A stretch of 64,000 nt of DNA. It comes from an uncultured Lachnospiraceae bacterium. Lineage in GTDB: Bacteria > Bacillota > Clostridia > Lachnospirales > Lachnospiraceae. The first letter of the stretch is position 1; each line of letters starts with the position of its first letter. The notes beneath the pieces were generated by a model. The model was not told the origin of the DNA, ran no database searches, and saw nothing but the letters and a program-made list of their open reading frames with translations. Location of the stretch: the NCBI GenBank assembly GCA_910585895.1, contig CAJUHY010000004.1, positions 43,757 to 107,756 of the forward strand. Reading direction: 5' to 3'. Both the position numbers and the translations under genes were made by a program. This document shows, piece by piece, positions 18,755 to 28,097 of this stretch.

Positions 18755-19921
18755 ATGGGCGAGAAGTATGATGTTGGCATCTTGGGCGTGTGGTATGGCT
18801 GCAATTACGGCAGCATCGCGACATACTATTCCCTTTACTGTGCTGTGAGGGATATGGGCAAGAGCGTCCTTATGGTACATCGTCCCTGGATAGAGCCATT
18901 TGATGAAAAACGCATGGAAAAAAGACATGCCATGAAATTTGCAAGGAAGCATTATGATGTCAGCAAAGCATATCATGTGGGAGAAATTAGTGAGCTGAAC
19001 GAACTATGCGATACGTTCCTGCTTGGCTCGGACCAGCTCTGGAAATATGGCGTTACCAAAGTGTTTGGGCATAGCTATTTTCTTGATTTTGTGCAGAAAG
19101 GTAAAAATAAGGTGGCGTATGCCACCTCCTTTGGTGCGGAGCGATTTCTGGCGCCGTGGTCTTTTTCCTGGAAGGCGCTCAGCTGTATGCGCCGGATGAA
19201 TTATGTCTCAGTGCGGGAAGAAACCAACGTAAATATGTGCCGGAAGCTGTTTGGCGTTGAGGCGGTACATACGCTGGATCCGATTCTGCTGTGCGACAGG
19301 GGGCGTTTGGCCGAGATTGCCCAGGAGTCTGCGCGGGAGCAGAAAAAGGGCTATATCGCGGCGTATGTCCTGGATCCTACACCGGAGAAGAAGCAGGCGC
19401 TGCTTTGGCTGGCAGAAAAGCTGGGAAAAGATATTGTTGTTATGCTGGACGGTTGGCCTCATCTGTTTAAGAAGAATAAGGAGAAGATGGGACTGCCGCA
19501 GTATACAGTTACTGAACTAACAGTTAACGATTGGATTTTCTATATGGAAAACAGCGATTTTGTGCTGACCGATTCTTTTCATGGCACATGCGTAGCGTTG
19601 CTGTATGAAAAACAGTTTTATGCAATCTCCAACCCCGGACGGGGAGCGAGCCGCTTTGAATCGCTGACCAAAGAGTTTGGCCTGACAGGGAATTACGTTC
19701 ATGATCCGCAAGAGATTATGCAGCGGGATTTGCCAAAGCCGCTGGATTATGAGAGGATAAATAAAATATTGGAGGATAAGAGAAGGGATTCCATGGAATG
19801 GCTTAGGAAGGCGATTTGCGAGCCTGAACAAAACCATAGCGCCGTTATTAAAAAAGAAAAGTTGTATCCTTTGCGGATGCTCAAAGCGATTCTTCGCTAT
19901 TATGCAGGAAACCATAAATAA
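18755..19921 (+). CDS. Polysaccharide pyruvyltransferase family protein
   Basis: A 388-residue stand-alone member of the WcaK/CsaB pyruvyltransferase family. It resembles the first third of the preceding protein: GVWYGCNYGSIATYYSLY at the start, DTFLLGSDQLWKYG, and the LTDSFHGTCVALLY site near residue 270. GGAGGTAAG precedes the ATG. It may attach pyruvate, or a related group, to a sugar of the polymer. Together with its fused neighbour it suggests that two different residues are modified or that the enzymes work as a complex. Confidence 0.85.
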   Translation: MGEKYDVGILGVWYGCNYGSIATYYSLYCAVRDMGKSVLMVHRPWIEPFDEKRMEKRHAMKFARKHYDVSKAYHVGEISELNELCDTFLLGSDQLWKYGVTKVFGHSYFLDFVQKGKNKVAYATSFGAERFLAPWSFSWKALSCMRRMNYVSVREETNVNMCRKLFGVEAVHTLDPILLCDRGRLAEIAQESAREQKKGYIAAYVLDPTPEKKQALLWLAEKLGKDIVVMLDGWPHLFKKNKEKMGLPQYTVTELTVNDWIFYMENSDFVLTDSFHGTCVALLYEKQFYAISNPGRGASRFESLTKEFGLTGNYVHDPQEIMQRDLPKPLDYERINKILEDKRRDSMEWLRKAICEPEQNHSAVIKKEKLYPLRMLKAILRYYAGNHK

Positions 19922-19960
19922 CATAGTTATTCAAATAAAAGGAAAGAAGAAGGGAACAGT

Positions 19961-21058
19961 ATGAAGTATGATTATTTAATTGTAGGCACCGGCCTGTTTG
20001 GGGCTGTGTTTGCCTATGAGGCCCAAAAGGCAGGCAAGAAATGTTTGGTGATTGACAAGAGAGAGCATATTGCAGGAAATATTTACTGTGAGAATGTGGA
20101 GGGAATCAATGTGCATAAATATGGTGCGCATATCTTCCATACCAGCAATAAAGAAGTCTGGGATTATATCAATCAATTCGCAGAATTTAACCATTATATC
20201 AACTCTCCGGTAGCAGCTTATAAGGACGAAACTTATAATCTGCCCTTTAATATGAATACTTTCAGCAGGCTGTGGGGAATCCGTACTCCTCAGGAAGCCA
20301 GGGACATCATTGAAAAGCAGCGGGCAGAGTATGGCGTGGCAGAGCCCAAGAATCTGGAGGAGCAGGCATTGTCTCTGGCAGGGAAGGATGTCTATGAGAA
20401 ATTAATTAAAGGATACACGGAGAAGCAGTGGGGCAGGCCATGTACGGAATTGCCGGCGTTTATTATCAAGCGTCTGCCGTTTCGTTTCATTTATGACAAC
20501 AATTATTTTAACGACAGGTATCAGGGAATCCCCATCGGCGGCTATACGCCAATCGTAGCAAAGATGTTAGAAGGTATTGAGGTCAGGCTTAAGACAGATT
20601 ATTTTGACTTCATCAAAGAGAATCCTGATATTGCAGACATTACATTGTTTACCGGGATGATTGACGAGTATTATGGCTATCAGTTAGGCGCTTTGGAGTA
20701 CCGTACCGTCCGTTTTGAGACGGAAGTCCTTGATTGCGAGAACTATCAGGGAAATGCGGTGGTAAACTATACAGAGCGGGAGGTGCCATATACCAGAATC
20801 ATAGAACATAAGCATTTTGAATTTGGCAAACAGCCGAAGACTGTCATTTCCAGGGAGTATTCTTCGGAGTGGAAACCGGGAATTGAGCCTTATTATCCCA
20901 TCAATAATGAAGAGAATAACAGCTTGTTTGCGAAATACAGGGAACTGGCAGACAAGGAAGAGAAGATTATCTTTGGCGGAAGGCTGGGAAATTACAAATA
21001 TTACGATATGGATAAAGTGATAGAAGCAGCCCTCGAGTTGGTAAAAGAGCAGTTATAG
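19961..21058 (+). CDS. glf: UDP-galactopyranose mutase
   Basis: A 365-residue flavoenzyme that interconverts UDP-galactopyranose and UDP-galactofuranose. It shows the FAD-binding start YLIVGTGLFGAVFAYEA, the GNIYCENVEGINVHKYGAH stretch and the HIFHTSNKEVWDYI motif characteristic of Glf, and the typical bacterial length. Together with the GlfT2-like enzyme it predicts a galactofuranose-containing polysaccharide. It follows the pyruvyltransferase gene after 39 bases with an AAAGGA/AAGGG-type ribosome site. Confidence 0.96.
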   Translation: MKYDYLIVGTGLFGAVFAYEAQKAGKKCLVIDKREHIAGNIYCENVEGINVHKYGAHIFHTSNKEVWDYINQFAEFNHYINSPVAAYKDETYNLPFNMNTFSRLWGIRTPQEARDIIEKQRAEYGVAEPKNLEEQALSLAGKDVYEKLIKGYTEKQWGRPCTELPAFIIKRLPFRFIYDNNYFNDRYQGIPIGGYTPIVAKMLEGIEVRLKTDYFDFIKENPDIADITLFTGMIDEYYGYQLGALEYRTVRFETEVLDCENYQGNAVVNYTEREVPYTRIIEHKHFEFGKQPKTVISREYSSEWKPGIEPYYPINNEENNSLFAKYRELADKEEKIIFGGRLGNYKYYDMDKVIEAALELVKEQL

Positions 21059-21084
21059 ATGAGGATATAGAGGAGTGTTTTGGT

Positions 21085-22989
21085 ATGTATGATGGGAAAA
21101 GTTATAAATGGGATAAACTGATAGTCTTTCTGGCAGCATTTATCCCAAGAATGATACTAATTATTTGTTTTGCAGGAATCTTTCGGACTCCTATGGATGA
21201 GATGAGTACCTTGTCTACAGGGGCATACTTCGGCGGCAAGGACTGGACTGCGCTCACAACGTATGCCAGATTTTATTACGGCGGCGGCTTTTCTATTTTA
21301 TTTGCCCCATTATACCGGGTGTTTGACAGTGTAACTGTTTACTATATCATCCTCAGTGTGTGTGCAGCGTTACAGAGTATCAGCGCGCCCATCAGCTATA
21401 CGGCGCTGCAGAGGTTTCTCAAAATTGAGAACAGGAAATATCTGATTGTCACTTCTCTGGCATGTTCATACCTTGTGGCGACCAGGGCAATGATGGTTTT
21501 CAACGAACATATTATTATTGGCTGTGTGTGGGTGTGCGTATATTTGCTGTGTAAGCTGACGGAGGATGGCAAATATAAAGCAGGTTATACGGTGGCGTTG
21601 ATGGCAGTGCTTTCTTACATGCTGACCACGCATACCAGGACCAAGGTCATCTGGATTGCTTTTGTAATGGTTGTCCTGTGTTACCGCATCCTATATAAGA
21701 AGTGGCTGGTTTCTGTAATCCCTGCCATAGTATCAGGTGTTGTTGGCTATTTTCTGGCGGGCAGATTTAATAATTTTGTGAAGACAGTGATTTGGGATTG
21801 GCAGGAAGGGGAATTCCTGCGAAATGCAAACGTAAGGATAGATTTGAGATTGTCAGATTTAAAAGACCCGGTATCCTGGCAGGGTATCAGTTCCATAATT
21901 TCCGGGCAGCTTAATACTGTCCTGATATTTACCGGGGGAATTGCGGCAATCTTTCTCACAGTACTGATATATTTTTATTGTGATACAATCAAGGCATGGT
22001 TTCAGGAGCGGTTTGTTCCCAAAGCTCCCGGGGAGGATGCGCTGCTGGAAGACGAAGCCAAAACGGTCATAAAGACAATCAGCCCCTATCTGATTGTTAT
22101 ATCTTTGGTATTTTTGCTCTGTACGGGCGCGATGATTGCCGCCCAGAGCGTTACCTGGCTGAGTAAGGTTATGGGAGCGCTGCAGACGTCTACTTTTGCC
22201 AGCAGGGCATATAATTTTAAGGCGCTGACGTATATACGTTATATGGGTCCCTTTTTAGGACCGGTTTTCCTATGCGGGGCGGCGCTTGTGTACCATAAGA
22301 GAGAAAAACTGCGCAGGTATCTTTTGCCGTCTACAGCAGCCGTGCTGATTCTGCAGTTCATATGGGCAGGATTTGTGCTTCCACATATCTACAGGAACAG
22401 GGCGACCTCCGAGGTGTTTACGGCGTTCGGCGGTTATGATATTGTAAACAGCGCTGCGCTAATGGGGTTAAAGGTGTATCTTCCGGCAAGCATTGTGCTG
22501 GTAATCATTTTCACAATTTGTATCGTCTGCTATTACCGCAGGAAAATTTTACTGCCGATGGCGTTGGCGCTGTGCCTTTTTGTCTATGAGTATGCTTATG
22601 GGGCAATCTTTTGGGATGGCTCTTATGTGGAGAAATATGGCTCGCGCGCGGATGCAGGTGTACAGATGATACGCCAGATTGAGGAAGATGAGAATTATAG
22701 CGGCGATTTGCCGAAGGAGATTTATGTCTTCGACGGCGTTTCGGGCGTCCAGAAAAGATTTTATACTTACCAGGTTCAGTTGGATAATTATACTATACTG
22801 GTTGACAGACCGCAGGACGAGAGCCGGCATATTGTATTTTCACGTACGAGAAGAGATGAAGAATTGTTGGAGCGGGGGTATAAGGTAGGCAAGATGGACA
22901 AGAACGAATTTGTCTATGTAAACGACCCTGTTTATCAGCAAATGTTTGAAGCTCAGGGCATCAAATTCCGTAAGCCTAAGCTAAAATGA
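21085..22989 (+). CDS. Polytopic membrane protein, GT-C glycosyltransferase-like
   Basis: A 634-residue protein with about ten or more membrane helices. The first extracytoplasmic loop carries acidic residues (TPMDEMSTLSTGAYFGGKDW), as in GT-C enzymes that use polyprenyl-phosphate sugars outside the membrane. The C-terminal 100 residues are soluble. The family is not certain, but the fold pattern, the GtrB-like enzyme upstream and the AglD-like protein downstream fit a system that decorates the exported glycan. A polymerase-like role is a less likely alternative. Confidence 0.6.
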   Translation: MYDGKSYKWDKLIVFLAAFIPRMILIICFAGIFRTPMDEMSTLSTGAYFGGKDWTALTTYARFYYGGGFSILFAPLYRVFDSVTVYYIILSVCAALQSISAPISYTALQRFLKIENRKYLIVTSLACSYLVATRAMMVFNEHIIIGCVWVCVYLLCKLTEDGKYKAGYTVALMAVLSYMLTTHTRTKVIWIAFVMVVLCYRILYKKWLVSVIPAIVSGVVGYFLAGRFNNFVKTVIWDWQEGEFLRNANVRIDLRLSDLKDPVSWQGISSIISGQLNTVLIFTGGIAAIFLTVLIYFYCDTIKAWFQERFVPKAPGEDALLEDEAKTVIKTISPYLIVISLVFLLCTGAMIAAQSVTWLSKVMGALQTSTFASRAYNFKALTYIRYMGPFLGPVFLCGAALVYHKREKLRRYLLPSTAAVLILQFIWAGFVLPHIYRNRATSEVFTAFGGYDIVNSAALMGLKVYLPASIVLVIIFTICIVCYYRRKILLPMALALCLFVYEYAYGAIFWDGSYVEKYGSRADAGVQMIRQIEEDENYSGDLPKEIYVFDGVSGVQKRFYTYQVQLDNYTILVDRPQDESRHIVFSRTRRDEELLERGYKVGKMDKNEFVYVNDPVYQQMFEAQGIKFRKPKLK

Positions 22990-23023
22990 TAATATGGTTT
23001 AGACCGGAAAGGGTAATCAATCT

Positions 23024-23959
23024 ATGCGTAAGCCATCAAAAGAACAACTAAAAAAAGCAGGGAAAAAGATTGGCAATATCGTATCACTGCTGTCAATATT
23101 GTTTATCATCTATGCTGTCTGGAAGCTGGGATTTGATTTCGATTCCATTGACAACTGGTATTCTTTCCTCGCGGTGGCATGCTTAAGCGTAGTTTTGAAA
23201 GGCATAACCGTATATATATCGGGGTTTGCCTGGGCGAGCTGGCTGCGCTTTTTTGCCAGGCGTGACATTGATATGCGGGAAGCAGTGTGTGTGTATGCCA
23301 AGGCCAATATCGGCAAATACCTTCCGGGGAATGTCATGCATTATGTGGAGCGCAACTTGTTTGCCACCAATCTCGGTATCAGTCAGAAGAAGCTGGCGGT
23401 AAGTACAGCGCTGGAAGTAATCGGTCTTGTGGGCGCGGCGTTTCTTTTGGCGGTAAGCGTATCGGCGGGGCAGTTGGAACAATCCCTGCAGGCCATTTTT
23501 GGTGATTCTTATCTGAAAATTATTGCCATGGCAGCAGTTGGAGCTATTCTGCTTGTTACTGCGGCATGTCTTGTGCTTCGCAGGAAACTTGCTGCCGTGC
23601 TCAAAGACTATTCATGGAAGAAATTTGCACGGACGGCAATTTTTGCCATTGTGGAGTATGCCGTTGTGCTGGTTACGCTGGGGCTTATCATGGTTGCCCT
23701 CTATGCCTATATGGGCGGGGCGGTTACCTGGGAGAATGGCTCGCTGATTGTGTCTGGGTATGTGATTGCCTGGGTATTAGGATTTGTGATTCCCGGGGCG
23801 TCCGGCGGTATCGGCGTCCGTGAACTTGTGATAACGCTTTTATTGGGAAGCGTGGTTGGGGCGGAGATGGTGCTGACTTTATCAGTAATTCACCGGCTGA
23901 TTACCATTCTCGGAGATTTTCTGGCTTATCTGGTTATGCTTATATTGCGGAGGAAATGA
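23024..23959 (+). CDS. AglD/LPG-synthase transmembrane-domain (UPF0104-type) membrane protein
   Basis: A 311-residue protein with about eight membrane helices and the family landmarks NIGKYLPGNVMHYVERN and IPGASGGIGVRELV. Members of this family often lie in glycosylation loci next to polyprenyl-phosphate sugar synthases; a flippase or lipid-linked transfer role is suspected but not proven. The last codons overlap the region just before the next gene, so translation is likely coupled. Confidence 0.8.
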   Translation: MRKPSKEQLKKAGKKIGNIVSLLSILFIIYAVWKLGFDFDSIDNWYSFLAVACLSVVLKGITVYISGFAWASWLRFFARRDIDMREAVCVYAKANIGKYLPGNVMHYVERNLFATNLGISQKKLAVSTALEVIGLVGAAFLLAVSVSAGQLEQSLQAIFGDSYLKIIAMAAVGAILLVTAACLVLRRKLAAVLKDYSWKKFARTAIFAIVEYAVVLVTLGLIMVALYAYMGGAVTWENGSLIVSGYVIAWVLGFVIPGASGGIGVRELVITLLLGSVVGAEMVLTLSVIHRLITILGDFLAYLVMLILRRK

Positions 23960-23961
23960 AA

Positions 23962-26250
23962 ATGGGAGATATCGTGGTCGCTATCACGGCGGCAAGCTAC
24001 AGTGGAAACAAAGGCGCGGCGGCAATGCTGCAAAGTTCAATCAAACAGCTCCATGACAGGTATGGGGAAAGTTTAGGCATCAATCTGATGTCTGTGTATC
24101 CTTCTGAGGACAGAAAACAGCTTCCCTATGATTTTATCAAGGTTGTCCCGGCACAGCCGGAAAAGCTGCTGTTTCTGGCATTTCCGATGGCAGTTTTTCA
24201 TAGGCTGTTTCGGTGGTGTCCTCCGATAAAGAAATTATTAGAGAAGAATAAGATTCTCAAAGCGTACAAGGGGACGGACCTGGTCATAGATGAGGCAGGA
24301 ATCTCCTTTGTCGACAGCCGGGGATTTGTCATGAACACGTACGCGTTCGTCTGCATGGCAGTGCCATTGCTTATGGGCGTTCCGGCAGTCAAATATTCGC
24401 AGGCCATGGGCACCTTCCATAATCCCTATAACCGTTTTCTAGCAAAGTGGATATTGCCCAAACTGAAGCTGGTTTGTGCCCGGGGTCAGGGTACATATGA
24501 CAATCTTAAGGGAATCGGTATCACTGACAATGTGGTATTATGCGCAGACGGCGCGTTTACGATGGCAGACAGCGTTTCCTGCCGGGAACGGGTGGCACTT
24601 AGATGTGCCGAGGATGTATTTTACAGCAAGCCAGTTGTCGGTCTGTCCATCAGTTCCGTGGTCTTAAAGAAGTGTAAAAAACTGGGCATCGATTACCCAC
24701 AGATTATGGCAGAGTTTATCAGATATCTGAACCAGAAGGGGTACGGTGTGCTGATGATTGCCAATGCGGCAAGAATTAACAGTGAAAAGTCGCGCAACAA
24801 TGACCTCCTCATAGGGGATGAAATCTATGGAGCAGTGGAGGACAAGACAAATGTCCGCTGGTACCATGAGGAGATGGATGCTGAGGAAATCAGGGAGTAT
24901 ATCAGCCGCTGCCAGTTCCTGGTTGCCTCTCGTTTTCACGCCATGATTGGGGCGTTGGAGAAAAAAGTCCCGGTATTGCTAATTGGCTGGAGCCACAAAT
25001 ACCAGGAAGTCCTGGATATGTTCGGGCTTGGACAGTACGCAGCGGATTTCTCTGGACTCAATATAGAGAATTTACAGAAAAGTTTTGAAGAGTTTGAGGC
25101 GGATGAAGCCCTGATTCGCGAGAAACTTGAGCAGAACCATGCAGCGGTTTTGGAAAGCTCTTATGATAATATCCGTAAGATTTCCGGGGTGTTGGACGAC
25201 ATCATAAAAAAAGATAGACGTACGGCGCCGAAGCTTCTGGATTATAATCACCCCGAAAAGTATATTGGCAATTATCTGGCATTGCGCAAAGGGTATGCCC
25301 TTGATACTGACATTCGCGACCATGCGGCATCCGGCGGTATGGTTACCGCTTTGCTGTGTAATCTGCTCAAACATAAGGTGATTGATGGAGCCTGGGTGAC
25401 AAAAACGGAATTTGTGCAAGGCAAATTGACCTATAAGACGTACATTGCAGTTTCAGAACAGGAAATTCGTGAAGCATCTTCGAGTGTCTATATGTTCATT
25501 CCTATCCTGCAGCATATTGATTTGCTGGAGAAGTTTGAGGGCAAAGTTGCGGTCGTGATGACGCCCTGTATACTGCACGGCTTTAGCAATATTTTGGACA
25601 AAAGACCGGATTTGCAGGAGAAAGTAGCGCTTAAGCTGGGGCTGTACTGCAGCGGAACCCATGACATTCGCGCCACTACCTTATCTATGGAGAAGGCAGG
25701 CGTCAGTACACAAAATGCCAGCCGTCTGTATTACCGGCGGGGACATTGGCGCGGCATGTCCTCAGTCGTCTATGGGGATGGAAGTGAGAAGACCTTTTCT
25801 TATTCCAAATTAGTCTGCGCTTATAAAAATGCATACTTCTTTGAAAAAGGCGGCTGTATGCACTGCAAGGACCATTTTGCGGCCAGTGCGGATATCAGCT
25901 TTGGTGATATCTGGCTTAAGGAGATGAAGGGTATTGATATCAAGCATACGAGCTGTGTCATCAGAACGCCCAGAGCCATGCAGTATTTTACGCAGGCAGT
26001 GGAGGATGGGGATATCACAGCCTCCCACATGAGCGGCAAAGATATGGTAAGGAGCCAGAAGCGCGCATTGGTATTCAAGTTTAATTGTGCAGATAAGGAC
26101 AGGAAGCGCAAGTGGAACCACAGGCTGGCGTATTACCTGGCGGAGAAGAACCGCAGATTTTCCATGGAGAAGCTGGAGAAACTGGAGAAGGTTCCATCTT
26201 GGTTTATTTATTATTATATGTGCTTTATCCGGGCGCTGCTGAGTTTTTGA
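23962..26250 (+). CDS. Pyruvyltransferase-FrhB fusion without ferredoxin domain
   Basis: About 762 residues. The N-terminal half (1-410) is a pyruvyltransferase-like domain (AASYSGNKGAAAMLQSSIKQ, then VASRFHAMIGAL in place of the DSxHG site). The C-terminal half is an FrhB-type domain (DHAASGGMVTALL, VVMTPCILHG, GGCMHCKDHFAASADISFGD). Unlike the two related proteins of this window it lacks the eight-cysteine ferredoxin. Of two close ATG codons the one at 23962 is preferred: GGAGG at 23949-23953 is eight bases before it but only two before the ATG at 23956. It ends the galactofuranose block. Confidence 0.78.
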   Translation: MGDIVVAITAASYSGNKGAAAMLQSSIKQLHDRYGESLGINLMSVYPSEDRKQLPYDFIKVVPAQPEKLLFLAFPMAVFHRLFRWCPPIKKLLEKNKILKAYKGTDLVIDEAGISFVDSRGFVMNTYAFVCMAVPLLMGVPAVKYSQAMGTFHNPYNRFLAKWILPKLKLVCARGQGTYDNLKGIGITDNVVLCADGAFTMADSVSCRERVALRCAEDVFYSKPVVGLSISSVVLKKCKKLGIDYPQIMAEFIRYLNQKGYGVLMIANAARINSEKSRNNDLLIGDEIYGAVEDKTNVRWYHEEMDAEEIREYISRCQFLVASRFHAMIGALEKKVPVLLIGWSHKYQEVLDMFGLGQYAADFSGLNIENLQKSFEEFEADEALIREKLEQNHAAVLESSYDNIRKISGVLDDIIKKDRRTAPKLLDYNHPEKYIGNYLALRKGYALDTDIRDHAASGGMVTALLCNLLKHKVIDGAWVTKTEFVQGKLTYKTYIAVSEQEIREASSSVYMFIPILQHIDLLEKFEGKVAVVMTPCILHGFSNILDKRPDLQEKVALKLGLYCSGTHDIRATTLSMEKAGVSTQNASRLYYRRGHWRGMSSVVYGDGSEKTFSYSKLVCAYKNAYFFEKGGCMHCKDHFAASADISFGDIWLKEMKGIDIKHTSCVIRTPRAMQYFTQAVEDGDITASHMSGKDMVRSQKRALVFKFNCADKDRKRKWNHRLAYYLAEKNRRFSMEKLEKLEKVPSWFIYYYMCFIRALLSF

Positions 26251-26313
26251 GAGGATGTTTTAGGAGTAATAGGATTGTAACAGATAGCGTTGGAATTAAG
26301 CGGAGGTAGAAGG

Positions 26314-28011
26314 ATGAAAAAGGCTCTGCCAGTTGGCGTTGAAAATTTTGAAAAATTAATGACTGAGAAATATTACTATGTAGATAAAACTTTATTTATT
26401 AAAGAATTGTTAGACTTAAAGGGAGAGGTTAATCTGTTTACGCGTCCCAGACGTTTTGGAAAGACGCTCAATTTAAGTATGCTCCGGTATTTCTTTGCGG
26501 ATACCAGGGATACAGAAAAGAATGCACGGCACAAAGAACTGTTCCAAAACCTGAAAATTATGGAGGCTGGGGAGGCTTATACCGCTCAGATGTGTAAATA
26601 CAATGTGGTTAACCTGACTTTGAAATCTGCCAAGCAGCCGGTATTTGCTTCGGCATATAACAAACTGAAGAACGCGATAATTGAGGAATTCCAAAATCAT
26701 AGGTTTGTTTTGGAAAGCGGTAAACTGACGGCGGAAGATAAAAGAAAATTCCAACAGGTGATAAGTGGGGAGGCGGGATACGACGACTATTCGGAAGCGT
26801 TAAAGTTTTTATGCAAATGCCTCTTCCTTGCAACTGGAGAAAAAACAATTATTTTAATAGATGAATATGACGTCCCATTGGAGAATGCTTATTTTCGTGG
26901 TTTTTATCAGGAAATGGTCGATTTCATCCGCTCTTTGTTTGAATCTGCATTGAAGACGAATGATTGTTTGCAGTTCGCTGTCATTACCGGCTGTCTGCGT
27001 GTTTCCAAAGAAAGCATTTTTACCGGCCTAAATCATTTAAATATTATCTCTATCCTTGACCGGAAATATAGCGAGCATTTTGGCTTTACGGAAGCAGAAG
27101 TACGGCAGATGATGTCCTATTATCATGTGGAAAGCCGTTTTACAACGATGAAAGAGTGGTATGATGGGTATCTGTTTGGTGATACGGAAGTCTACAATCC
27201 ATGGAGCGTCATTAAATTTCTGTACGACTTGTATTCTGATGTCAATGCGTTTCCACGTCCCTATTGGATTAATACCAGTTCCAATGATATTATCAAGGAT
27301 TTGATTGTCCATGCAGACAGGGAGACGAAAATGCAGATTGAACGGTTGCTGTTTGGAGAGAATTTGGATATCCAGGTGCATGAGGAGATTACCTATGATG
27401 ATATACATGACGAAGGAGAAAATTTGTGGAATTTCCTGTTGTTTACCGGATATTTGACAAAGGAAAGCGAATATTTTAAAGAATCGGCGGTCTTCTTGCG
27501 GGCAAAGATTCCCAATACGGAGGTCAAGACGATTTATCGGGATACCATCCGCAACTGGATGAGGGCGAAAATGAAGAAAGAAGACTTTCGGGATTTGTAC
27601 CGTGCCATGGAGGACAAAAATGCAGAAAAAATGCGCGATATCTTAAATGGGCAGCTTTTTGGCACAATCAGCTTTTATGACAGCGCGGAGAATTTTTATC
27701 ACGGTTTTCTTGCCGGAGTCCTCAGCCAGAGTGAGGACTACATCGTGAAATCTAACCGTGAGTCTGGAAATGGGCGTTCCGACCTTATGGTGAAGAGCCC
27801 ATCCCTGCGCGGCAGGTCTTTTATCATAGAGGTAAAAGTTTCGGATAACATTGACAGCCTGGAGGAGGATGCGAAGAAGGCGCTGCAGCAGATTGAGGAT
27901 AGGGATTATGTTCAAGAGCTGAGGCAGGAGGGCTACCGGAAGATAGACTGTTATGGGGTAGCGTTTTACCGCAAAGACTGTGAAGTCAGCGTGGGCGGAG
28001 ATTCGTTGTAA
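26314..28011 (+). CDS. AAA-ATPase-like protein with C-terminal PD-(D/E)XK nuclease-like domain
   Basis: About 565 residues. The first half is the AAA-ATPase-like domain family common in Lachnospiraceae and Bacteroidetes: Walker A RPRRFGKT and Walker B TIILIDEYDVPL. The C-terminus has a PD-(D/E)XK pattern, GRSDLMV followed by FIIEVKV. The start at 26314 has GGAGG seven bases upstream; an upstream TTG is less likely. These proteins occur in many copies per genome and their role is unknown, with nuclease or mobile-element functions proposed. It is unlikely to belong to glycan synthesis and separates two glycan blocks. Confidence 0.85.
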   Translation: MKKALPVGVENFEKLMTEKYYYVDKTLFIKELLDLKGEVNLFTRPRRFGKTLNLSMLRYFFADTRDTEKNARHKELFQNLKIMEAGEAYTAQMCKYNVVNLTLKSAKQPVFASAYNKLKNAIIEEFQNHRFVLESGKLTAEDKRKFQQVISGEAGYDDYSEALKFLCKCLFLATGEKTIILIDEYDVPLENAYFRGFYQEMVDFIRSLFESALKTNDCLQFAVITGCLRVSKESIFTGLNHLNIISILDRKYSEHFGFTEAEVRQMMSYYHVESRFTTMKEWYDGYLFGDTEVYNPWSVIKFLYDLYSDVNAFPRPYWINTSSNDIIKDLIVHADRETKMQIERLLFGENLDIQVHEEITYDDIHDEGENLWNFLLFTGYLTKESEYFKESAVFLRAKIPNTEVKTIYRDTIRNWMRAKMKKEDFRDLYRAMEDKNAEKMRDILNGQLFGTISFYDSAENFYHGFLAGVLSQSEDYIVKSNRESGNGRSDLMVKSPSLRGRSFIIEVKVSDNIDSLEEDAKKALQQIEDRDYVQELRQEGYRKIDCYGVAFYRKDCEVSVGGDSL

Positions 28012-28038
28012 AAAGTGTTGCTGACGCTGCAATTTTCG

Positions 28039-28067
28039 TTGTAATTTTTGTGATTGTGTGCTATGCT
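28039..28067 (+). promoter_or_regulatory. Candidate promoter of the DUF4143-type ATPase gene
   Basis: TTGTAA (28039-28044) and an extended -10 TGCTATGCT (hexamer 28062-28067) are separated by 17 bases, and the gene's GGAGG follows about 20 bases later. Confidence 0.4.
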
Positions 28068-28097
28068 GTGCCTATATCTCTTTGTGGAGGTGTGCTT

